This document shows, in pieces, positions 12,901-24,900 of a stretch of 64,000 nucleotides of DNA. The position numbers and the translations under genes were made by a program. The notes below the pieces were generated by a model. The model was given only the letters and a program-made list of their open reading frames with translations. It made no database searches and had not been told where the DNA came from. Position 1 is the first letter of the stretch, and every line of letters begins with the position of its first letter. The stretch is from Macrocystis pyrifera (taxonomy: Eukaryota; Sar; Phaeophyceae; Laminariales; Laminariaceae), in assembly GCA_031763025.1 (NCBI GenBank), contig JASSKH010000010.1:10867427-10931426 (forward strand). The letters run 5' to 3'.

Positions 12901-15900
12901 CCTCCTCCTCCTCATCCTCCTGCTCCCCGTTCCCGTCTTCCTCGCTCACACCCAAGAGAGTCAGATTTTCGTCACCGCCGTTAGAAAGGTTAAGCTTGAA
13001 GCGATAGCACGGGCCACCCTCACCCTCGCCCTCACTCTCATCCCCTTTCCCGCCTGCACCGCCGCCTCCTTCGCATGCAAACCCGCCCGCAGACTCACCA
13101 AAGTCCTCCTCCGAACTGGCATTCCCTCCCTTCTTTCCAAAATCCTTCTCCCCCCCTCCCTTCTCTTCCTCGGCCTGCGGCAAACTAGCACCATCATCGT
13201 CGATACTCAAAAGCCTGCTGGGGAGCTGGAGACCCACCGCAGGCGTGTCTGCGCAGTCCCACGACACCTTGGCAGACAAAGCAGAGGCTGCCATCATGTC
13301 CACCTTCTCTGCCGGGGTCATGGGCGATCGGCCGTCCGATACCCTACGAGGGGACAAGTCGAAGCGACCGGGGAGATTCGAAAGCGGGCTAAGCGAAAAC
13401 CGCGCCCCTCCTCCGCTGCACGCGATGGAAGGGCGATCGGGTAATAAAAGGGAAAGCGGTTGGAAGTCAAATGGAAGGAAGTAAGGAAGGAAGCAAGGGA
13501 GGCGGTCGTTAATCTTAGGGGAGCCGGTCGGTAACCGAAAGGAAGACGGTCGGTCATTGAACAGAAGTCGGCCAGTAGTTGAAATGAAGCCAGTCGGTAG
13601 TCAAAACGAAGGCGGTCGGTAGTCGAAAAGAAGTCGGTCGGTAGTCGACGCGAACCACAAGCGTTGGAGGAGGTGGAGGGACGGACAGAAGGAGGAAGAT
13701 CACGAAAAAACGAAGGGGGAAAATTAGAAGACGTGCATGAGCAAGGCAGGAGAAGGAAAAAGAGAAGGACAAGGACGACGAAACTAGGGTGGTGGGGGTC
13801 ACCAAGTGGGCGGGACGTGCTGGGCTTCGGACTGGCTTCGGGAAACACTCTCAACAAAACATACCTGGTATACGATATCCAATACCTATGCGTCGAATAG
13901 ATATAATGCAGGGGTGTATCACAAATGTGTCACTATTAATAGTTAACAGTGCGTGTCAGGAAATAGCGGACCCCTCTCAACCCTTCTAGTTTGAAGCCCC
14001 GTTTTCGGGACAAAGCACTGAAATTCTAAGTATGACGGGGGGGGGTCCATAGTTAACAGGACCTATGGTATACATAAAACCTATATATTTAACTGTTTTT
14101 ACTAACAAAATTTGGTCCCATTAACTATGGACCCCCGTAATAGTTTGTCCCCAAAACTGATCTAAAGAGACTGCGTACACTCAAAGGGTTCAAGCAGTAC
14201 TTCTGTTGAACCGGAATGGGTACTACACAGCCTGTAGTATGCCCGTGCCGAGCCATTCGAGCACCTCTTAAAATCGGTGTTTGTCCTAAAACGGTGTTTC
14301 TCTTAAATCGTAGCCGCCCCTCTATCGGAACTTTCGATACGAGATCCCGACACGAAACCTCACCTTCGGGTCGGCGTGCCGGAGCAAGACAGTCCTCCAG
14401 CGGACAGCCTCGATGGTGATACCGACAGCCTGTCTTCCAGGGACTCTCGACACGTGCCGAAACCTTGCGATAGCGGCCGCCTACGGTCCTCCCACGGCTA
14501 CCAGTTTAACACAAAAAACGGATAAAACAATTCAGCGGAAGAAAGGCGAATATGAAAGAGAACCAGGACAAAAAAAAACACACACACAGAGAGAAGGAGG
14601 GTGGGGGGGGGGGAGAGAAAAGGAAGAAAAGGGACAAAACAAAACAAAACACAACAAAAGACACAACGGAAACGGGTGTGTGGTAAACAAAAACAAATTC
14701 GTATCGGTGGGTATATACCAGATGCATCGTACGAAGTACGCAGTCTGTAATTAAATGTGTACGAGTAGACTAACTCGTTGTGTTTTCCATCGTACGTTCG
14801 AATCACATCTTCGTAGACAGCTTGTTGTTGTTCGTCCAACATATTTGAATGAAATATCGAGCCAATAAAGTTCGAATGGCACCCTAACCCCACTTAAATA
14901 GCTGATCCGAGTTCGGCCCTGGGATACTGAATGTTTCTACATTTGATCCCATTAATATCATAGAGCAAAGGCGGCCATGAAAAGTGACGCGGTGGGGAAT
15001 ACAGCGTGGGGTAGAAAACAGAAACATCAAGTGGGGAATACAGCGTGGGGTAGAAAACAGAAACAAGGCAAGTATGCAGAGCACGCATGATTTCAGAGCG
15101 TACGAGCGATGCTGCTGCATGGTCCGATACCTCAAAGTAAACGACTAGAAATACCCGATATTAAATATAAATATTAATAATAGGGATGAGGTATCTCATC
15201 AAGGTGGCCCATTTTAGCTACAATACCCTTATCAGAAACTCCTGTTTCAGCGCAGGCTTTTTCTGTAGTTCTCAATGTGAGTTGAGACAGCGTGTGCCCT
15301 ATCCTCTTTTCAATACGACGGAATCTTCGATCTCACAGCTGATGCCATTTATTTATTTCAAGCTAAATAAAGGTTCATTATTTTTCGCCCGAAAATCCGA
15401 ACAGAAAAAATGAAACACTCCCATTTTCTTAACATTTATACCTGTAGACAGGTGATTCCAAATATACATTTCCCCCAAAAAAGTAGGGTGGAGCCTTTAA
15501 CCCCAGAAAACAAAACATTTTTTTCCGGACAGACTGCGTGAAAATAGAGTGGGCTCACTTTCGCGGTACCCCTTCGACCGCTGCCAAAAAATCTGCCTGA
15601 CTAAATTTCAAGTAGAGCAGTTTGCCTCCCAAAACGTGTGCACACTGCACACGCCTCCTTCGAAAGGCGTTAACCCTATCAGGACTGCACTCCCGTCGGG
15701 GACTAACTACTTGGAATTAGAGTCACATACACAGCAGTGCAGTACCACAAGGGTTAAGCTTTAGTTTAAGCATACCTTGAAGGACGGCAGGTGCCCCGAC
15801 GTCGAGTTGGCGGGACTAACGGGGAACATCGATCCGACACCCCGACCCTCCTGCCCCTCCTCCTCTTCCTTCAGCCCCTTCGATTTTTTTCTCAAAGAAA

Positions 15901-18900
15901 GGGCAGTCGGCTTTGGCTCTGTGCCGAAAAAAAAAACGATTGGCTCCTCGGCGCACGACATGTCAACGCCGCCTGGAACACCTCGCGGGGCTTCTTGTCC
16001 AATCCCGACCCGGATCTTCTCCGGCGGCTATTGTAAGCCAATCGTGTCGCAATACATACACCAAAGTGCGGGGGGAGGGGAGGGGAAGGGAGGGGATAGG
16101 GGGGGGGTACATGGCGACATAACCAACGTAGAATTGAGGTGGTGGTGGTGGTGGTGGTGGTGGTGGTGGTGGTAGGGGATAACTTGGACTCCTACAGAAG
16201 CATGCCATATTATACGTACTGGTGCAACACCTAGGTCGGTCCACTGACTGTACTCGACTGACTGCATACACATACGTTAACAGAGCGCCTGGGATACACA
16301 TATATTCGAACATGTTCAGGTGTGGGTGGAAGAGGCCGGCATCGTCGGCGTATGTGAAAGGACGACACGTGTACCGCTACACATGCGCCAAAATCGCATC
16401 AAACCACTTCTGTTGTACTCACCGGCTCACTGCTAACGTATCTCGGGGGAACAGACTCCACCCACCACAATCAACACTTCCGAAACAAAACAGCCCAATA
16501 TCCGCCTGCGTGATAGGTGTGATGTCTACTCATTACAGTGGGTGTAAGGTCGAAGCACAGGTGCCTCTCCACTTTCTACGAAGCTGAAAAACTTACTGCA
16601 ACAACATAATTCCATTAAGTTTTGGTGTGAACAGCGAATGTCAAACACTCACTGGGTGCGCAAGGTCGGAGCACAGGCGTCCGCGTCCCCCCTCACCAGC
16701 CCACCCACTGCCCGAGACAACGCCTCCTCCCACGCAGACGTCTCCTGCTCCATGCCGTCCTCTGCCGAGGCGGTGGGCCAGTGGCTGCCGCGACGTCTGG
16801 GCGTGCTCCATCCATGCCCCCTACCCCTTCCAGGGGTCGCCACGGTGCTCTGCCAACCACGACCAGGCGTGGCCACGGTGCTTCGCCACCCTCTCGACAG
16901 TACAAGGGGAGTGCCAGGTACGGCCGATGCCTCCTTGTCGGGGTTTTCCTAGGATAATACATGGCGGCGTGTATCATAAGAAAAGCGGGGAGCGGGGCAA
17001 GGATTTAGAAGCTACGAATCAGCGGCAACAGTATTGAGGTAGATCAACTATTTGACTACTGCAACATACTACAGAAACAAAGTCATAAGTCCAAGTTCAA
17101 GTCATTTGTCACCGAAACGGGTGTGCGGTCCTTAAGGCCTAAAGGGTTTGAGAAACCAAGAGGCATTCATGCGCCCAACAAGACGCGTCTACTATGTATC
17201 ACTCTGGCCGGTAATATAAACTCCGTTTGACATCCTTATCATAACCCAAACAATCCTTATTTTACCGGCCAGATTGATACATACTAGGGTACTGTAGTAT
17301 ATAGCACCTTTATGTTTGGCAGCCACTGCCGCAGGGTTATGCTGCTCACCGGTCACCGTCACCACCGATGCCAGAAGACGGCGGTTTGACCCATTGGCTA
17401 GCCGCCCCCCCCCACACTAAAACCATCACGTTGAGGACCAAAAACGCCTTGACGCGTCCACAAAAACCAGCGGTGATATACAGTAGGACATCGCGGTTTG
17501 ACCCCTGGACTGACCAGTACACTAAAAGCAGTATAAAAGAGACCGAAACCGCCATGTCGCGCCCAAAATAGACGGTCTCCTGTTGGTACAGTACCATCTT
17601 TGCAAGGGCGTGATTAGTGGGGAGTACACTCTGGCGGTACCCGGGTACCTACTCGAGCATAACCCAATCAACCAAGTTGGTACCCGGGTACCCCAAAATA
17701 TTTACCTTGTTAACATATTCTGACAGTACCCGGGCACCTACTCGAATATGACCCAATCAACCAGGTTTGGTACCCAGGGACCCCAGAGTATCTACCACAT
17801 TAATACATTCTGGGGGTGCCCGGGTACCTACCCGAGCAATACTCAATCAACTAGGTCTGGCACGCAGGTGCTCCAAGGGACACAGGTGCCCTAGAGGACA
17901 AATCCAACTAATATACCAGGGTACCCGGGTACCCAGTCGGGTATGACCAAATCAACCAGGTTGGGTAACCGGGTGGCCCATAGTGCAAGCGCTACTAATA
18001 TATTCTAGGGATACCCGGGTACCTACCTGAGTATATTCCAATCAATCAGGTCTGACACCCAGGTGCCCCGGAGTATATACTGTACAGTACCCTACTAAAG
18101 ACTGTTCACCTTCTTGTCGACGTCGATGCCGAGGCTCTGCAAGAACTTCCAGCCCTCGCGAGGCGTGGTCGATTCTCCGTTGGCAATCCTCCCAACCGCC
18201 CACCTCCTCATGAACCTCTCCTTGCCCTCGGTGGTGGCGAGGTTCAGCTTCAGCACGAAGTCGTACATGGCATCGGTCACCTGCAGTATGTATGTTAAGA
18301 GCAGGATGGAAGCGACACATGGCAGCAACAGCAGTAGCAGCAGACTTGGTGAACGTACTAATGATACAGTGGGTACTCCAAACTTTTGGTGTTCGATTTG
18401 GTTCGGGCTTCTGTTTTTTCAATATCGTACTACGAAAATGACCGCACCAGGTGTGTGGCACCGGGTATGTCATACGTTATGTACCAATATGAAGTACCGT
18501 ATATGTTCTTGGCAGGAATTATGTACAGGTACCTGGCACATATTGCGGTATGTACACGTACACCATGCAGGTATTATGTACATACAAATATATACGGGTA
18601 TGCGTTATACCAGTTTTTTTTTTTTTTTGTTCATCATCACTTTTACTTTCCAGCCCACTCGTAGGAGGTTTTACCCTCGACGATCTTCTGGACAAGCCGT
18701 GGTCACAGGTGTCGTCCCTTCTCCCCCACGGTACGTGCCTTTAGTTTTTATCGCGCATAGGGTTCAGCATTCCCACTGCTCGTCGATTTTCATCGAATGT
18801 ACAGCTAACTCACGCTCTCGCGCTTTCCGCTAATCAATTTTATGCAAGAAAAAGTCCCTTCGAGCATGCACTCGGTGAGACTCGAACTCACGAAATTGAT

Positions 18901-21900
18901 CTTGATAGGCTCGCGGACCACCTACCAAGCCACCGGGGACGCCGGCACTATGGGGTATGGTTGAGGACACCGGGATACCAGGTATATTTATTACGAGCGG
19001 ATAATCAGCCGGTCACCATCAACAGGAGCACCATCTTTGGTAGAAGAGCACTCTGCTCGGTCATTTCTGTGCCTGCGTGTGTTTGTTGGCTTGTTTGTGC
19101 ATCAAGTTCATCTATTTGTCTGTTTGTCGTGTCTGTTTCGGTTTAGTATTAATCTACAGAAAATAGTAGTCCTACCGGTATCCCATTTGCTTTGGTCGCT
19201 TGTTTTTCTGCCAAGTCGAACATACCGGGATCATTCACTTCAGCCGCTACTGTAGATACTACAGACTCCAAACACTACTTCACCAACCTGGGATGTTTTC
19301 TTGAGGGTCTCCTTGCCCTCGTGGACCTTGTAACGGTAAGCAGCCTCCTCCTCTTTGTGCCTTTTGTGAAAAACCTCGACATTTTCAGGCCTGCAGCGTG
19401 CATTCCGCATGTGTTTACGAAAAAGACGGCTGAACGGTATGGCATCATTTCCAGGCCTGCAGCGTGCTTTTAGCGTTCGTTTACAAAAAAGTCAGCTGAA
19501 CGTTATGGTATCCCCGCTTCCCTGTAACGGCGTTACGAGTTCGAACAAGGGTTCCCTCACTATTCCTGGAAGGTGTTACAGTATCGCCTGCCTGAATGAG
19601 GAATTACTCGCCTCTCTTCGGCCAGAAGATATCCGTGAGAGGCGAACAAAATACACAAAACCTGTGAGCCGGCACGACTTAAGTCACTAACTAGATATTA
19701 GTCGTAATGTTACTTAGTCGTTCCCCGGAAGTGCCGACCATCCGATTTGTTGGGTTTCCATACATGTACAAAGGAAGGATTGTTGAACTCGGATATTAGT
19801 TTTTTTTGTATGTGGGTGGGCCCCCCTCGGTCGGGGGGGGGGGGGGGGCTGATATGGGTCACTTCACTCGCCTGACTTAAGTCGGCAAATCGGCTGGTCG
19901 TCAGCTGGCTTCGGCGGCTGACTTGCCGACTAAAGTCAGTTAGTTGGCTAACGGCACCTATCGATTAGATATTAGTCGTGATGTATTTCCGGCTCACAGC
20001 TCTAATTGATGGCACACGCTTAAAATTCTACCGAACTTACAGGCTACAGAAACAAAAATACCAGCAGTAGCACCTGGCATCGTATATCGCGTGCCAGGTC
20101 ACGTAGACTACGGCGTGGGAGTTGGCGACTTGCCTGCTCTCTCCCTTGAAGCCTTTAGCGATGTCCTTCACGTTGCCCGGCGGTGGCTCGTCACGTTCAA
20201 CGCCTCGTCCAAATGCAGCTGCGCACGCATGGTCCCACACACGGTCCCGGATAGTACAACTTCAATCGCAAATAGTCAACTCACAAGCAAAAAAACAATG
20301 AAAAAAACTGACTCTAAAAATAGAGAGCCTACCCTCGTCGGTCAGAACTACTCGACCACCAACTTTTCGGGGACACAAGAAACACTTGGGAGTTAGAATG
20401 GGATAACTTTTGGCTTGTATATTTGGAGTCAGGATGGGATAAAAATTTTGACTTGTAAAACCTTTCTACGAGTGTTACTATCTGTACAGGACCTGTACAC
20501 ACAAAACGGGATGATGCTGTTGATATTTTGTTTTGGTGTCGTTGACTGTCAACTTTTTGAATGCGCCGTCCTTGCACTTTTCGGCCCCGATTTTGGCCGT
20601 AGGTAGTGTCAACCCGTTAAGAACTGCACTCCCATTGTGGAGACGAAACACTCTAGAACTATTGTCAAATTCAAGTACATCAACAGAGCAGTTCTAAAAG
20701 GATTAATAGTGTTGGATATCGTATCGATTCTTTCGATAGGTCGAAATACCGAACTTGAGATATATCGAATGATCCAACATGTTTTGCTCTCCATCCCCAG
20801 GCACGGCACGCCCGTGTTTTTTCAATGCAGACACTGATCGAAAGCTTCGATGTCAAATGCCAAAATCGCATCGAGCTCGAATCTCGTTCGGTGCCACATA
20901 TCCAACATTAGTGAACACTATTGATAGTGGGTAGGGTAGTTGGGGGGGCGGGTGACACAACGGCCATATGGTTATCCTGCATGCTCTCCATACACATGCG
21001 ACACAAGAGCTTTGACGTCGATCGCTCACAAGCAGCGAAACAAACAGGAAGGGCACCCAGGAAGCCCAAAAGGGGAGGCGAATTGCACGCAGGGCATCAT
21101 ACAAATACAACTCCACACGTCCTTGGTATGTGCTGGCTTGGTATTCTCTTGATATTCGCTGTGGGCTTTAAAGCGGAAACGCTCGATTATGGTCTCAATC
21201 AGGGTACTTCATGGGTCCTGCCGGCGGCTAATACTTTAGTCGGGACTCAGGCTCAGTTAGAAACATCTAGTCGAGGTGGGATCAGGGTGTTAAGCGGTAA
21301 ATAGCAGGGTAGAGTTATGCCAAGTTATGATCTTGACATCACACTCGTCATAAACCAGGCAAAGAGACACTTTGGACACGTCTCTTATAGATCCGCTCGA
21401 TACCTACTTCCACCTCTTGCCCGATAATATGATGCTGCAAATACTAGCTATTAATACTTCTAGCTCAAAAAACATACCTGGTACACAAAAATCGTTCGTT
21501 CATCCCATACACCATATACTATAGTGAAGGAAGGCATCACACCCCCCTCTGCGACGAATTTTGTAAGCCGATTTTCTCCAACATACGGTATGCCTTAAGG
21601 GCCTACCCTAGCCTAGGCACACACAACACACCACCAAAAAGCTGGCGTTGGAAGTACCTCGTGGAGACCTTTCCATAGACGCATCGCTCGGTATTATTTT
21701 TATTATTAATAGCATTTACATTCCTTGTCTTCGAGAAAATATCCAGCTAATAAGGCTCATTCTTATCGAAGAGTTTTTTTTCCCAGAATTTCCAAAGTTT
21801 AGAAATAATTGGAGATATATATTAAGATACAGAGGCGTTTTGTCACTATTCGTGTAGTTCTCCAGGAGCAAAAAAATCAGGAAAGTTAAATTTCACATAT

Positions 21901-24900
21901 TCGGAAAAAAATCAGGAAAATCTGGAAGACTGAAAAATTGCGCGAAAAAAATATGGACCATAGTAAATAGGACCTAAGGTACACACCAAAACCTGTATAT
22001 TTTCCAGTTTTTACTAACAATATTTTGTCCTACTTACAATGGTCCCCCGTGATAATAGGAAAATCGTCCGAAGGTGGTGTGTTATCTCATCACACGTATG
22101 GTAGTAACATACGGTACGAATAGTGTGCTATTTTATTACGGGGGACCATAGTAAATGGGACCTACGGTACACACAAAAAAACTACATATTTACCTATTTT
22201 TACGAACAATATGTGGTCCTATTTACTATGGTCCCCCGTAATATGATACATATATATTGATATGGCACATCTGGTATCCATTCAGCTGTGCTATTAACAG
22301 GTGCACTTGCTTGTAAAACGACTTGTCGAGGTCAAGACACGTCAAAACAAACAAGTATCTACACCAGCATGCGGCGGAGAGAGCTTCAGGGACGCGCGCC
22401 TCGTCGATGCTCGCCGAATTTTGCCAGCACTCGCGCCTTCGCGCTACACATGCATGTCCAAGTCAGGAGGCAGGACACACTGATGCCACAAAACCTTCTT
22501 GTGTGTCGGTAATGTTCAACAAAAAATGAGGCCACAGCAAAATGCCGATTGTATCTCGTGCGTGGGATGCCTTTTGTAAACCCACTACTCGTATACTGCT
22601 TGGGAACTCTTTCACTAAAAACTCTGCAAAGTACATCTAACTCTAATTCCAAGCAGTATTTCCTGAGAAAACGGATGTAGTTCTAATGTAATGAGGTAGG
22701 TCGATACGATCAATAGAGCACCACGAGAAAGGTTGATTATATTATACTATACTTAGCGGTACAATTACCTTCTTGAACTCGAGCGCTCTCAAGTCCGTGG
22801 CGCTGGGATTGGAGAACGACTCGAACTTGAGCAACTGGTAAGATAGCGATACGATAGCGCCGGCGCAAACAAAAGTGAAAAAGAAAAAACAAAACGAGAG
22901 GGGAGAAACAAACAGAAGAGGCGTGGAAATAGAGATGAGATACAAGGGATGGCAACAATAGACAGAGGGATATCAAGCCGAGGGGAGGAGAGAAAGAGGA
23001 GCACGCGAGAGGGAGAGAGAGACGGGAGAGAGAGGAAAAAAAGAGGACCAGTGAGAAAATCAACTTCAGTGATTACCATCGTATCGTGCTATATTCCGTC
23101 ACTTGTCTTCTCCAATTCAAGCTCAAGTCCTAGGAGCCTTAACCATTGCCCTCTTATAAATAGTCTCTGACGACCTTTGCAACATCGATACATTAGTGTA
23201 AATACCAGGTATATATTAGTCGCACCTCATGCGCCGGTTGTGCAGGTGATACTCCGAGGGTAGTAGGCATGTCAAAGTCATCGCTGCAGCCCTCTCCGTC
23301 AGTGCGGAAGGCATGACCGTTCAGCATCTTGTCGTCTCGCTGCTGGCGGCAGCAATGCATGGTTTCGGGGCGGAGGCAAACGCGAAAACAGTCAGCACTA
23401 CTCAATGTAAAAAAAAAAAGGAAAAAAAAAAAAAAAACGCTGTGGGGTCGAAGATTTCCTCCAAACCCATCTATGGAAGCTGCGTGCGACACTTCCATCG
23501 CGCCTTCTACGCGTTTTATATGAACTCATGGAGGATATACATTCGTTGCACTACTATTGCTCCATGTTAAACTAGTCGGGGCCGACCATACCTGGTATGC
23601 TAAGCATGAGCATCAGCATGAGCATCAGCATTAGTATTTACTAACGAGATACGCGAACATCTGCTGAACATACCTATTATATAGTATTCATAGTGTATGA
23701 AGAGAGCTTGTTACCACAGGTGTTATATTGTATGCGGTCTCACAGACAGTAAGTATAACGGGGGACCATAGCAAACAGGACCAAGTGAAGTTAGTAAAAA
23801 AAGCGAAATATAAAGGTTTTTGTGTGTACCGTAGGTCCTATTTACTATAAATATGTCCCCCCGTAATAGTGCCTGCCCAGTGCATACGATCGCACAATGG
23901 TACTTCAATCCAATACCACTTGAACAGACAGTCATATTCTATATACGTACTCGTCGATCTCTTTTCGAGGGCACACAACACACAACCCGAAAGCCGACCC
24001 AAAAGCAAGGTAGGAGCCCTAACGTGTGTTCGCGCGGTCTGGTCAAACATCGTGGATGCGGTCGGGTCGGGTAACGGTCACCTAACACGACGACCCGTGA
24101 GATTTTGACAACTTTCGCGGGTCATTTCATGACCCCTGGTTGTGAGCAATAATAGGTAATCACAGCCCTAACTGCGAGCATTAAGACCAACGGTATATAT
24201 CGATCTGATGGCAGGCAATCTCATTACATGGAAGAAAAAAACATGGCGGGGGAATGGTAGATGGCACGTGGCCAACAAAAGACATAAGCCAAACTCACGA
24301 GCACTAACCTTTTCAGGGCAAAGTGCTGTCAGTCAGTCAGTCAGTAAGTTCCCTCTTAGGCGCAAACCACTCTACACTATCTACAAGTGTTTCGTCCCCA
24401 AAACGGCCGTTCTAAACGGACCAACGGTATACACGGAGGTGGATACTGATCTCATCACCGCCTATGTATATGGAAAAAAAAACATGGTGGGGGAAGTACA
24501 GTAGGTGGCCAACCAAAATCATACTGGGTCCCATGGGCCAACACTAGCCGGCGATGTTGGACTTCTCACTCAAGCATCCACGTTACCAGGTACGTACAAA
24601 TAATCCATCCAATTCTACAGTAGGTTGAGAGATAAAACCCAGAAAACGCTACATAGCGCCGCACCATCGTGCAACAGCTTCCACTACCACACAACGCGGC
24701 AAAAACATCGCACAGACGAACCAAAACACGCCGCTACAACCCCGCTACAGCTTAAAATACTTGGGCGGTTGGGGCGCATACTTCTTCAACAAAGCTCCTA
24801 CTGCGGTATGTGTACTTCGAGTATAATCCTCTGTATAAGCCACCATAGACATCTAACTAGTATTAATAGTATGATACTACAGCAGTAATACTGCTGGTCA

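Noticed and set aside
16825-16892. Alternative short exon RVAKHRGHAWSWLAEHRGD
   Set aside because: It would require a 40-bp intron. The longer single-exon reading is open throughout and matches the incoming phase.
18860-18945. tRNA gene
   Set aside because: A and B boxes are present, but each instance is the head of a repeated roughly 330-bp SINE, and the acceptor stem does not pair as in a working tRNA.
20219-20260. Alternative reading GTMRAQLHLDEALNVTSHRR around exon 8
   Set aside because: It is coding-like but stops within exon 8 and does not connect to exons 7 and 9.
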